The translations under genes were made by a program, and so were the position numbers. From assembly GCA_014529385.2 (NCBI GenBank), contig CM043961.1, positions 14,832,978-14,894,977 on the forward strand: a DNA stretch of 62,000 nt. Direction: 5' to 3'. Positions 13,301 to 24,440 of the stretch are shown here, piece after piece (the first letter of the stretch is position 1; every line of letters starts with the position of its first letter). The notes under the pieces are model-generated. The model did no database searches. It saw only the letters and a program-made list of their open reading frames with translations, and had not been told where the DNA came from. The DNA comes from Adiantum capillus-veneris (lineage: Eukaryota; Streptophyta; Polypodiopsida; Polypodiales; Pteridaceae).

Positions 13301-15745
13301 AATAGCTTGGACAAGTGGCTGACCTTGATGTTAAATCCCACATGTAAAAGATATCATGGGTTTAAGGTATTTCAATGGATCCTAGCATCTTGGAGACATG
13401 GTGCAGCTTGCTTCTTTTCATGTTTCAATGAAGCCTATCTTCCACCAATGGGGGATCATCCTTCTCTAAATGTCTCAATGGAGCCTAGCTTGGACAAGTG
13501 GTGGACCTTTGCTTCTCTCTATGTTTCCATAGAGTTAGCTTGGACACCTTGGAACCAAACCCCCATGTAAAACATATCATGGTCATTCCAAGTGGTGATA
13601 AATAATACCCTTTAAGATGTAGCCTTATACGTTCGACAAGTGGTCGACCTTAAAACCTATATCTTCTTAATATAAAGACGTAGAGTGGAAAAGTGGTGAA
13701 TCTTGAGACCCAACCACTCATTCTACTAAGGATAATAGGTTGGACAAGTGGTGGACCTTGAATGTAAACCCCCCATGTATGAAATATCAAGGGTTTAAGG
13801 TATTTCAATAGAGCCTAGCATCTTGGAGACATGGTGCAACATGCTTCTCTTCATGTTTTCATGGAGCCTATCTTGGACAAATGGTGAAGCATCCTTCTCT
13901 CCATGTTTCAATGGAGCCTAGCTTGGACAAGTAGTGGACCTTTGCTTCTCTCTATGTTTCAATAGAGTTAGCTTGGACAAGTGGTGGACCGTGGAACCAA
14001 ACCCCCATGTAAACCCTATCATGGTAACTCCAAGTGGTGAGAAAGAATAAATTTTAAGATATAGCCTTATAGGTTGGACAATTGGTGGACCTTAACACCC
14101 AGATATTCTTAATATAATGACATAGAGTGAAAAAGTGGTGAATCTTGAGACCAAACCACTCATGCTACTAGCGTTAATAGTTTGTACAAGTGGTGGACCT
14201 TGAATATAAACCCCCCATGTTTCAATAGAGTTAGATTCGACAAATGGTGGAGCATCCTTCTCTCCATGTTTCAATGGAGCCTAGCTTGGACAAGTGGGAG
14301 ACCTTTGTTTCTCTCTATGTTTCAATAGAGTTAGCTTGGACAACTGGTGGACCTTGGAACCAAACCCCCATGTAAAACATATCATGGACATTTCAAGTGG
14401 TGAGAAAGAATACCCTTTAAGATATACCCTTATAGGTTGGACAAGTGGTCGACCTTAACACCCAGATCTTCTTAACGTAATGACATAGAGTGGAAAAGTG
14501 GTGAATCTTGAGACCAAACCATTCATGTTACTAGTGATAATAGGTTGGACAAGTGGTGGACCTTGAATGTAAACCCCCCATGTACGAAATATCATGGGTT
14601 TAAGATATTTCAATGGAGCCTAGCATTTTGGAGACATGGTGCAGCTTGCTTCTCTTCATGTTTCAATCGAACTTAGCTTGGACAAATGGTGGAGCATCCT
14701 TCTCTCCATGTTTCAATGGAGCCTAGCTTGGACAAGTGGTGGACCTTTGCTTCTCTCTATGTTTCAATAGAGTTAGCTTGGACAAGTGGTGGACCTTGGA
14801 ACCATACCCCTATGTAAAACCTATCATGTGCATTCCAAGTGGTGGTAGATAATACCATTTAAGATATAGCCTTATAGGTTGGACAAGTGGTGGATCTTAA
14901 CATCCAGATCCTCTTAATATAATGACATAGAGTGAAAAAGTGGTGAATCTTGAGACCAAACCACTCGTGCTACTAGGGATAATAGGTTGGACAAGTGGTG
15001 GACCTTGAATGTAAACCCCCCATGTACGAAATATCATGGGTTTAAGATATTTCAATGGAGCTTAGCATTTTGGAGACATGGTGCAGCTTGCTTCTCTTCA
15101 TGTTTCAATCGAACCTAGCTTGGACAAATGGTGGAGCATCCTTCTCTCCATGTTTCAATGGAGCCTAGCTTGGACAAGTGGTGGACCTTTGCTTCTCTCT
15201 ATGTTTCAATAGAGTTAGCTTGGACAAGTGGTGGACCTTGGAACCATACCCCTATGTAAAACCTATCATGTGCATTCCAAGTGGTGGTAAATAATACCAT
15301 TTAAGATATAGCCTTATAGGTTGGACAAGTGGTGGACCTTAACATCCAAATCTTCTTAATATAATGACATAGAGTGGAAAAGTGGTGAATCTTGAGACCA
15401 AACCACTCGTGCTACTAGGGATAATAGGTTGGACAAGTGGTGGACCTTGAATTTAAACCCCACATATACAAAATATCGTGGGTTTAAGGTATTTCAATGT
15501 AGCCTAGAATCTCGAAGACATGGTGCATCTTGCTTCTCTTCATGTTTCAATGGAGCCTATTTTGGACAAATGGTGGAGCATCCTTCTCTCCATGTTTCAA
15601 TGGACCCTAGATTGGACAAGTGGTGGACCTTTGCTTCTCTCTATGTTTCAATATAGTTAGCCTATATTAGACAATTAGTAGACCTCGAATCTCTCCATGT
15701 TGTCTAGAGCTGAGCTTGGACAAGTGGTGGACCTTGTATTCACAC
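7374..15745 (+). repeat. Satellite array, main uninterrupted segment
   Basis: About 8.4 kb of tandem monomers. The landmark GACATAGAGTG recurs at about 7409, 7771, 8212, 8653, 9018, 9459, 9901, 10341, 10705, 11147, 11586, 12028, 12414, 12853, 13244, 13677, 14119, 14482, 14924 and 15366. Most intervals are 433-442 bp. Another set is 362-365 bp, and two are 386-391 bp. Each long monomer contains seven to nine derivatives of a ~50 bp unit (TTGGACAAGTGGTGGACC plus filler). Open frames of 60-94 codons in it are by-products: the period is not a multiple of three and they do not run between monomers. Confidence 0.95.
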
Positions 15746-15810
15746 AAACTTAATCCATAACAAAAAAGTATATGTTTAAATAAAATTTGGTTTTTTTTGT
15801 TTCAAGAAAG
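15746..15810 (+). other. Short spacer with T-rich tract and AG before the first ATG
   Basis: Between the last satellite unit and the start codon at 15811 lies an AT-rich stretch ending in TTTTTTTTGTTTCAAG, followed by AAAG and the ATG. This resembles a plant 3' splice acceptor (T-rich tract plus CAAG), so the gene's 5' UTR may have an upstream exon. It could equally be an ordinary 5' UTR. Confidence 0.4.
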
Positions 15811-18474
15811 ATGGCTCCAAAAAAACAGGTTGCAAGGGTTGTTGTCTCAGTTGAATATACTTGCAATGATCTTAGGAAATGGTATTTGGACATACATGGT
15901 ATAGAGGGTGCACAATTTCATAAGGTGCATCTATTTATTGCCAAAAAGGAGAATGACAGCTTGTTTGAAGATGTTGGACAAGTTGTGGAAGCATCTGTCT
16001 CTGTAGTTGATAGTCATACGGAGGTGGAATGCATTGACATTCTAGTTCCAATGAATCTAGAATTTCAACTATCTCCAGGAGCATATGCATTGGAGCGCAT
16101 GTCTAGAAACAAAGAAGAGACAATGTTTTCTCGAGGATGGAAGTTTGCAGAATCAAATCCAAATATCACATCAGATCAACTTCAAAGCTCCATCATTTCC
16201 ACACTACAACGAAAAAAGGTGAAAGCTTCACGACCACCATCCACAAAGAAGCAAGCAAAAGTGCAGAAAGTAGCAGCTAAGCGAACTAGTTCCATTTTGG
16301 ATGTAGACAAGGCATCTTTGGCATCCTCATCAATAGAGGGTTCAATGTCAAAGATGAGAATTGTGGATCCAGATTTTTTAGAAGCTGAGGCCATGAAAGG
16401 ACAAGAAAAAGATACAGGTGGAATGAATAAGTACATAAACTATTTTCCATTCCAATATAGGGAATTTGATATCCCTATTCAAAATTTTTGGCTTGCTCCT
16501 GATCACTATAATGCACGTATTATGGATAAAAAACACGCTGAAAGTGTGTTATTTGGATTTTCACGGAGTACGACCAAGCTTGCAGCATGTGCATATTTGA
16601 TGCCTGTTCGAAATGCAAAATCAAAGAAGGGGACTCCTTTGGCAGTAGAAGAGGTAGAGGAGCAAAAAATTAAAGATTATCATTATTGGATTCTTGATGG
16701 GCAGCATTCAATCTATGCTTCAAAATTTTTGCTTCACAATGAACAAAACAACAAAGAGATATTTGAAAGACTGATTAGCGTGTATAAATTTAGAAAGGCT
16801 CGCATTGTTGTGAATGCTCCTCCATTTGTTGCAACTGCTATATCTGCCATTGCAAATGAGGAGGCTCAGGCATTGTATGTCAAGCAACCTTACAGCCAAA
16901 TATTGAGACATTTACGGAGTCAATGGATCTTCTCAGGACGACCACCAAAGGCATCAAGTGGAATTGCAGAGGGACATACATCTCGTGCCAGATGGGATGT
17001 AAGTTATTTTCTTTGTCTTTTTGATAGTGTTTAATTAACAAATCTTGCTCAATAGTTTAATTATTTCTCTATTTCTTTTTAGGCTTTTCTTCAATTGGCA
17101 AGAATGAGTGCAGCAGCAAGTTGGATTGCTAAAGAGGCACACATGGTCACGTACTATGATTTAATTTATGATTGCTAGATAGAAATCATTGGAAGGCTAG
17201 AAGAGGAGAATAAGAAACCCCCAACAACTATATTTAGATACCTTTGTGGCCTTGAGGAATCAGAGGTAAAGACTATTCAAGAAGAGATTAGAGATGAGAA
17301 GATTTTACTGTCAAAGAGTGCAAAGGATGGTGATGCAACTGACATGTATGATCGAATCAAGCAGTTGAAGCAAGACAAATTGAGTCAAGATGCACTTCTT
17401 GAATGCTTCAACAATTTGAATGAGTCTTCACCATGTAAAGACTGGGAGGAGGTGGTCAAAATGTATAACATCAATGATGTTGTTTATAAAACACTTTTAA
17501 TGCTATGCGAGGAATGGATCAGATCTAGTTTGACGCGTGGAACAAAGAAAATGGCTTTTCCAGATGGAGCAATAAAATACATGCAATGGGAAATTCACCT
17601 TCAAAAGGAGAAAATTGAGCCTAGAGATTTACCATGGTCAATCTATGTGGTGAGCCTACAAATGGAAGGCAATCTCTACTTGATGCGCCACTTCAATAAT
17701 AAAGTGCCTATTGGCTTATGTGTTTTAGATATGACAAAACACGTTGGAGGCAATTTGAAGTGGAGTGAGGAGACATTTAACAATGCTTTGGATGGGATCT
17801 TTGCTATTGCTGGAGGGTCAACAGATCCTGGATTTGTCTTTCTTGCATTTGTGGATTTCACTAACTTCACAAAATTGCAATGTGCCTTTCACGCCATGGG
17901 AGATAATCCGAGCTACCATTGTTGTGGTGCGTTGCATCACTTTCCATCAACTCCTTGCACAGGAGCAATTCAATTCCTAACAGGTATTGCCTTCTTGGGA
18001 CAAGGCAATGCATTTGAAGACCTGAGAAGAATATCAGAGGAACATCCCATGCCAATTGATTGTTCTCTTCTTCAAGTAGCAGATAACGATATGTCAGATT
18101 TGCAATATTTGGAGGCCAAAAAAAGAGCTTTGGTCAAGCACTACATTCGTACATATTGTTTTGAAGACCGCAAGCTTGTTGATGTTTTTGGTGATGGCTC
18201 CTTGGTTGCACAAGAAGGAATCCAACAGAAAAAAGAATTTATATGCTTAATTGATAGTGTGGAGGAGGCAAAAAACGTGGAGACCATGCTGCTAGACTTT
18301 GTTAAGTCTCATGAAGATATAGAAAAATGGGCTGGACTTCAACAATCCACTTCTCAATCAGACGACACTATGCCTGTTACAGAGGAGTGCTCTCCACGAA
18401 GAGAAGAAGAAGAACAACAACAACATCCTCTGTCAATGGAGGACTTTTTGGAAATGGAGACACGTATGTTTTGA
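15811..18474 (+). CDS. Two-exon gene with ParB-like DGQH region and degenerate amino-methyltransferase-like C-terminus; one in-frame stop
   Basis: Exon 1 (15811-16998, 396 codons) and exon 2 (17083-18474) join in phase 0 across an 84 bp intron and give about 859 residues. I chose ATG 15811 (MAPKKQ), the first ATG of the frame. Residues ~135-160 are Lys/Arg-rich, possibly a nuclear signal. Residues ~290-320 read YWILDGQHSIYAS (DGQH at 296-299), then a helical segment and a strand ending IVVNAPP. This resembles ParB-like/DGQHR domains. Residues ~763-800 read DVFGDGS…CLIDS, reminiscent of the C-terminal SAM-binding motif I of beta-class N4/N6 amino-methyltransferases, but I see no DPPY-type catalytic motif. 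The C-terminus is Glu/Gln-rich. An in-frame TAG at 17176-17178 (codon 428) interrupts exon 2, so the copy may be a recent pseudogene. The domain calls are inference from motifs and the function is unknown. Confidence 0.6.
16999..17082 (+). other. Spliceosomal intron (84 bp) of the ParB-like gene
   Basis: Donor GAT|GTAAGT and acceptor TTTCTTTTTAG|GCTTTT are canonical GT-AG sites in a T-rich sequence. Removing it joins two long open frames in phase 0. The unspliced frame ends at a TAA inside the intron. Confidence 0.8.
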
Positions 18475-18590
18475 GTTTCTTGTGCATGTTAGTGTTTCTT
18501 GTTATTGATTTGATACTCTTAATGTTAGATTTTGCTTTATATAGTATTGATTGAGTTTGTATTTTTTATCTCAAGCATTCAAGGTTTGAA
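18475..18590 (+). other. Probable 3' UTR of the ParB-like gene
   Basis: AT-rich non-repeat sequence directly after the TGA at 18472-18474 and before decayed satellite motifs begin. No clear polyadenylation signal could be fixed. Confidence 0.4.
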
Positions 18591-20990
18591 TGTAAATAGT
18601 AAATTACTTGAGTTTTTGAATGGTGGATCTTTAGACTAAAACTATAACATTTAATACTCACAAAGACTTAATTACTTAAGAGTTTGAACTCAATAAGTTT
18701 TGGACCTTTTATCAATACCCCCTTGATATGATACATTAGATCGTAGCATGGTTAAATGGTGATGCTTCATAAATTGAACCTAGCTTAGACAGGTGCTGGA
18801 GCCTAAATTTAAACTAACCTTGCTAGAAGGGAGCTTATGTTTGGACTTTGAGAACTAGCATAAGTAATCAATTAGAGCATAGATTAGACATGTGGTGGTG
18901 GCCTTAGAGACCAAAATCTTAATGATCTTGGAAAGGTATTTAAGTACTGCAATTTACTTAGTTGTAGTACTCACTAAAGGCATAGCTTGACAAAAGGTGG
19001 ACCTTACGTGGATCCTAATTTCAAGAGGTGTGGTAGACCTTCAAACCAAGCTCATATAGCTTGGACATGTGGTGGACCTTGCATGGAGACTAGTTTAGAC
19101 AAGTGTGGTACACCTTGTAACCAACACCCATTTGTTATATTAGCTTGGACAAGTGGTGGACCTTGCTTTTATGTTTCAATGGAGTATATTTTGGACAGGT
19201 GGTAGACCTTGTTTCTCTCCACGCTTCAATGGAGATAAACATTAGCTTGGACAAGTGGTGGACCTTGCTTTTATGTTTTAAAGGAGCATATTTCGGACAA
19301 GTGGTAGAAATTGTTTCTCTCCATGGTTCAATGGAACCCACCTTAGACAAGTGAAGTACCTTGAAACCAAACCCCCATAATACAACCTACTAAATAGGTT
19401 GGAAAATTGGTGGAATATGAAACCGTCCATGATAGAGCATAGTATAGGTGAAAACGTAGTGGTCCTTATATCAATTACCCATGCATAGCTTGGACAGGTG
19501 GTGGACCTTGATTCTCTCTATGTTTCAATGGATCCTATCTTGGACTAGAGATAAATCTTACTTATTTCCATGCTTTAATGGATTGTAGCTTGGATAAGGA
19601 GTGGACCTTCAAACAAAACTCCACAGCATAGCATATATTAACAATTCATGGGTTTTATAGAGATTTTCTTGCCTATTTTGGAGAGTTGGTAGACCTTTAT
19701 TCTCCATGCTTCAATGGATCTGAGGTTGGACAAGCGGAGCTGGAGAAGTGGTCAACCTTAAAATGAAACCTCCCATGCTACAACCCATCATAGATCGTAT
19801 ATGTAGTGTACCTTGAAACTCTTTTATGTCCCTAGCTTAGAGAAGCATTGCACTCTTGATTATCTCCATACATGAAGGCAAGGTTGGACAAGTGGTGGAC
19901 CTTCAAACCAGAATCTCTATGCAATAATAGGCAAGTGGTGGAGCTTGTTTTCTCCATGTTCCAATGGAGCCTAGCTTAGAAAAACAATGGAGCTTGATTC
20001 TCTCCATGTTTCAATGGATCCTAGATTAGAAAAGGGGTGGATCTTTGCTTCTCTCCATGTTCCAATGGACCATAGCTTAGACAAGTGGTAGACCTTGAAA
20101 AACACCCCCGATATACAACATATTATGGGATTTTCATGTTTCAATGGCACCTAGCTTGGACAAATGGTAGATCTTGCTTCTCTTTATGTTTCAATGGATC
20201 CCAATCTTAGCCAAGTGGTGGAACTTGAAACAAGAATCTCCCCCCCATGTACAACGTACTATGGGTTTTGAAAGCACTGGGAGAAAATAATAGCTTTGAT
20301 AAGTGGTGGACCTTGCTTCTCTCCATGCTTCAATGGAGCCGAGGTTGGACACATGTTGGAGAGAAGATGGTTGCCCATGAAATAAGACCATGCATGCTAT
20401 AATCAATCATATGTTGTACACATGGTGGACCTTGCAACTGTTTTATATGCCTAACTTGGACAAGTGGAGGACCCTTGATTACCTCCAGATATCAACAAAA
20501 AGCCAAGTTTGGACAAGTGTAGTACCACCAAACCAGAATCTTTATGCTACAATAGAGTATAGGTAGGACACGCGGTGAACATTGATATCAAACGATCCAT
20601 GCTACTAGAGATGATAGGTTTCACATGTGGTGGAACCTTGTATCAATGTTCTATGTGTAGTTTTTGACTAGTGATAGACCTTGAAACTAATCCCTCTAGG
20701 CTACAAGAAAAAAGAGATGGATGAGGAGGCTAGACTACTTTTGTTGCATCAATGCATCCCATGTTACCACATATACTAGAGGGTTCTTGGATAAGTGTTG
20801 GATCTTGTGTCAATGCTCCATGTCTAGCTTGGACAAGTGGTGGACTTTGGTTCTCTCTATGCTTCAAATGGGCAATAGATTGGAGACACGATGGCCTTTT
20901 TTTCCCAATGATTTTATTTTTTGGAAACCTTGGAGGCACCATGTAAGAAGCACTCTAAGTCTTCCATACAATGGACCTATTGGACTATAA
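18591..20990 (+). repeat. Decayed satellite, forward orientation
   Basis: Irregularly spaced variants of the ~50 bp unit are frequent, e.g. gcttggacaagtggtggacctt at 19142 and 19246, and 20830. They alternate with unique AT-rich filler. The monomer landmark GACATAGAGTG is missing and spacing is erratic, so this is old, unhomogenised satellite. Short frames here are satellite by-products. Confidence 0.75.
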
Positions 20991-21061
20991 AATAATGATA
21001 TCTTTCTTTGATATTGTCATTATTTAATGCATAATATTTTCTTCTTTTTGCTGACACAAAG
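20991..21061 (+). other. T-rich tract ending in an acceptor-like AG
   Basis: The sequence TTTTCTTCTTTTTGCTGACACAAAG precedes a reading frame that is open immediately after the AG at 21060-21061. This is consistent with a 3' splice site for the SET-domain exon. Confidence 0.4.
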
Positions 21062-21610
21062 GACTTAAGTGATATAAAAACTAGATGTATTTCACACTAT
21101 GATTGGCATGAAGATCCTTTTGGGACACCAACTTTTCCTATTCCCAAAGATGTAATTTTCCATATTAACTATGTGGATTTTGAAGTGCGACTTTCATGTA
21201 TTGAAAGAGCTGGTTATGGACTATTTGTGCATACTACCCTGGAAAGTGGTTTGACTATTCTAAACTATGGAGGGCATAAGTATTGATTTCAAGACTGGAA
21301 AAAGATATGCAAAATATTTCCAAGAGCTTATAAATATTCTATTCTAGAGGATCCAAACATACAAGAAGAGGAAGATCAATCATACATTATTGGTTGTGTA
21401 GAAGAAGGAAACGTGTCGGGCTATATAAATAGTTCTCACAATACAAATGTTTGTCCCTACGTACGCTATACATTTGATCCAAATTTGCCACCTTGGCATA
21501 AATGCACCTCTTCACACATCAAGTCAGAAGAATATGGCCATGTATGCATTGAGACTATTTGTCAAGTTGAAGCAGGAGAAGAGTTGTTTGCTGACTATAA
21601 CTTTACTTGA
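21062..21610 (+). pseudogene. SET-domain (lysine methyltransferase-like) exon or pseudogene
   Basis: Read in frame from 21062, the product has the layout of a SET domain. Its N-terminal part reads RAGYGLFVHTTL…LNYGG, like the conserved GxG/Y segment that helps bind S-adenosylmethionine. Its end reads AGEELFADYNFT, matching the conserved GEEL..DY motif. The usual NHS/NHxC block appears altered (NSSHNTNVCPYV). A TGA at 21284-21286 interrupts the frame between the two motifs, and there are no pre-SET cysteines or post-SET CxC cluster. If intact, the family methylates protein lysines, mostly on histones. It sits between the ParB-like gene and the FCP1-like gene on the same strand. It could be one exon of a larger gene; the internal stop argues that it is dead. 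Confidence 0.6.
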
Positions 21611-22252
21611 CGTTGTTAAGTATTGTACATGGATGGAAATCTCAAGTACATGCATCATTTTCATTTTTCATGGATGAAATCTCAAGTGAATATAACATTT
21701 GATTATTGTTTATTTTATGCTCAACGAGAATCTAGAGTGCTCTTATGCTTTGTGTGTTGTCTAACTTATTTGACTACCTTGGCCATAGAATCTTGATTCT
21801 ACTCTAGATTTGTGATAAATATTATCAAAATTTAATCAATGTCTAGGTTGGACAAGTGGTGGGGCTTCGAACATTACTGTCTTAAACAAGTGGAGTTATC
21901 TTACTTGAATAAGTGGTGGCCTTTGAATCCAAATCTAAGCCAAATCTCTAATTGTTTACTTGTAGTCTAGGTTGGACATTTGGTGGACCTTGTATCCATG
22001 TTTCCTCAACAAGTTGTGGCTTTTAGTTTTCACTTTAAGTACTCATCTTTAATAAAGTGTAGGATGGAAAATGTTGAGTTAGTAGATTGTATTTTAGACA
22101 AGTGGGTTTTGTGTACGAATGCTGAAAAAGGTTGCAAGGATTCTAACAATGACTTTACCTTAAATAAACTTCTTACTAGGAGTTCTACATATAAATATGG
22201 TGAATAAAATTCTAGTGGTTTTGAGATACCATTTGTGTGTGTGTTTTCTTAG
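21611..22252 (+). other. Spacer with scattered satellite units and an acceptor-like AG
   Basis: It contains a few isolated satellite units (e.g. 21846 and 21974, ggttggacaagtggtggggc-like). It ends in GTGTGTGTTTTCTTAG at 22251-22252, a good plant acceptor. The FCP1-like frame is open from the very next base. No gene is seen in the interior. Confidence 0.5.
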
Positions 22253-23449
22253 ATTCACAAACTGGGATGGATTACTCTTATGGTTCAACCAACAACTATA
22301 GAATCCATAGATTCTATGGTTTCTAAAGTGCCCAAGATGGATGACATTTCTATACTAGAGTCTAGTGTTATGCAACTTGAGCAAGCTTCCAATAACGAGA
22401 ACCAAGAACTCGATGCTTCAAAAATCCAACATACATCAAAAGAGACTGAAAAGTCCACTCACGAGCTATTGCCAATTGGTACTACGTCATGTAGTGTAGA
22501 TGTTGAGAAATACATGCTTACAAGTATATTGGATTTAAATGGTCTATTGTTGAAATGTTCTCCTCAATCATACTCACACCACAACTCATTGCAAATGGAT
22601 TCAAAAAGATATATTATACTCAAGCCAGGTTGCATCCAATTCTTGAAGACTATTTTACAAAGGTTTAATGTTGCAATTTGGTCGACAGCTACTAAGAATA
22701 ATGTGTATCAAATCCTTGCAGCACTAAACAACTTAGCTGAGGATACATTGTCTTTCTTTGCAATTTGGTCGCAAGATGTTTGCTACACCGCTCAAAATCA
22801 AAAATTGTTTAGACCCGACAATCCAAACGTTGAGGCAATGTTCAAGCCTCTAGCCAAAATTGCCATGGGGTTTGAATGTGATCCACAAAGAACATTTCTT
22901 ATTGATGACTCTCCTTACAAGGGATGTATTTCACCAGCAAAAAATTGCATTTTTCCACCACAATTTGATGCTGAGAAGATGGTTGACAATATGATCTTGG
23001 AGGAGCTACTGCCATACTTGATTCAGCTTGATGAGAGAAGGGATGTGCGTGATTTAATTTCTTCTAATCGTTATGGACAACCTATAGTGACAAATGATAG
23101 CGAATACAAACAAATCATGGAGTATTGGAAGAAAAAAAATGATGTTTGGTCAGCTAAGGTGTTCTTTACAAGAAGAATACCACCTGCAAAAGGTGACAGA
23201 GATGAAACTATCATTGAAGATGCAAGTGACACAAGCCACCGCAATCAAATGAGAAGAGCCCAAATACAAGAGATCTTGGCAAAGGAGCGTACACCCATTG
23301 AAAGCATGAAGGCGTCACAATTGACCACTTTAGCTAGGCAATTGGGTTGTAACACAAAAGGGGTTTTGAAGGCAACCACAACAAAGGCTTATATAAATAA
23401 GGTGAAAGCTGAGAACAATCTTCTAAGGTTGGATAGAAACCAACCCTAA
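22253..23449 (+). CDS. FCP1/NIF (HAD-family) phosphatase-like protein
   Basis: The frame is open from an acceptor-like AG at 22252. The first ATG is 22280, giving 389 residues. An FCP1 homology region spans about residues 80-250: motif I ILDLNGLLLK (Asp85), motif II IWSTAT (134-138), a conserved Lys near 189, and motif IV LIDDSPYK (208-214). Proteins with this domain dephosphorylate phosphoserine, for example in the RNA polymerase II tail. The family signature is DxDx(T/V); here the second Asp is Asn87, so catalysis may be lost or altered. The N-terminal ~75 residues are polar and unrecognised. The C-terminal ~110 residues are charged, with a possible short helical domain (KASQLTTLARQLG). The frame is intact. 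A diverged second copy lies at 30233-30997. Confidence 0.75.
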   Translation: MHKLGWITLMVQPTTIESIDSMVSKVPKMDDISILESSVMQLEQASNNENQELDASKIQHTSKETEKSTHELLPIGTTSCSVDVEKYMLTSILDLNGLLLKCSPQSYSHHNSLQMDSKRYIILKPGCIQFLKTILQRFNVAIWSTATKNNVYQILAALNNLAEDTLSFFAIWSQDVCYTAQNQKLFRPDNPNVEAMFKPLAKIAMGFECDPQRTFLIDDSPYKGCISPAKNCIFPPQFDAEKMVDNMILEELLPYLIQLDERRDVRDLISSNRYGQPIVTNDSEYKQIMEYWKKKNDVWSAKVFFTRRIPPAKGDRDETIIEDASDTSHRNQMRRAQIQEILAKERTPIESMKASQLTTLARQLGCNTKGVLKATTTKAYINKVKAENNLLRLDRNQP

Positions 23450-24440
23450 GGTACTAGTGACATGTCATATATTCTTGATACACATGCTTGAACACTCATG
23501 TGCATGGTATCTAACAAATCTTTCTTTTTATTCCTTCCTGCAGGATCTTACAAAGGATACTACTAGATGGAGCTCAATCAATAGAGATTTTGATATTTTT
23601 GCTCAAAATAATGAAGCAATCACCTACATATTTTGTTTATCAATTTCTTGAGAGACTTTCTTTTAGTTTTTAATCACCAAATGAAATGAAAAGTATCCTT
23701 CTTATTAAGATTGCTGATCTTTTTCTTGTTCAAAACTTTCAATTGTGATTTATAGTTTTGTTAGCATGAGATTGTGCTTTTTTAGTTTGAAAAAAACTGT
23801 CAAAGATCCAAGTCTTTTTGGCTTTACTTAAGTTATTAATTGTGAAAGATCCAAGTCTGTTTGCTTTACTTAAGTTATTGATTGTCTATGCAATAGTCCT
23901 TAAAACAATATCGTATGGCTTTCTTGCTCCCATGTCTCGCATTGGTCTTTAGGTAAGACAAATGGTGACCTTGAAAGTATGGTCTCATATCTCGATCAAG
24001 TGAAGAGACATGAAGCTTAAATATCACTACTATGTATCTAGTGTTAAACTCCATCGAGACAAAGATACTAGAGTGCCAAATTGCAGTCTAGTTTAAGTGA
24101 AAATCCATTTGAGCTAAGGTAAAACTTATAGTGCCTCATTTTTCTAGGATTCTACCCCATCAAGGAAGTTAGAATCTAGCACAAACCAATTAAGACTCTT
24201 TTGGAGCCTAGATATGACAATTCGTGGAACTTAAGAAACTTATTATTGAGTTAGAGTCTAGTTTAGATAAGCAAAAGATCTTCAAACCATCACTTGAATT
24301 TCTTACTATTCAATATTCAAAGTCCCTGGAGGCTAACAAATTACATACCTACTTGTAACCTAACTAATGAGTAATTATATAGCTCTAAGCAAGTATATTT
24401 TACGAGTCTTCAAACTAATAAGCCAAGGGAAGAGAGTAGC
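23450..24440 (+). other. 3' flank of the FCP1-like gene, with possible 3' UTR intron and small tandem duplication
   Basis: After the TAA at 23447-23449, a good acceptor (CTTTTTATTCCTTCCTGCAG) ends at 23544 and TAAG|GTACTAGT before it could be a donor, suggesting a spliced 3' UTR. A ~43 bp segment beginning AAAGATCCAAGTCT is duplicated in tandem at about 23802-23885. From about 23930 decayed satellite-like motifs appear. No further gene is seen. Confidence 0.45.

Noticed and set aside
10404-15656. Repeated open frames of 60-94 codons in the satellite (MDKWWTL-type peptides)
   Set aside because: They follow from a stop-poor repeat. The 441 bp period shifts the frame outside some monomers and indels break it, codon positions show no constraint, and both strands give similar frames.
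1058-15745. Regular ~50 bp repeats resembling a CRISPR array
   Set aside because: The repeats are diverged, the fillers are themselves related, there are no cas genes, and the context is a plant nuclear genome.
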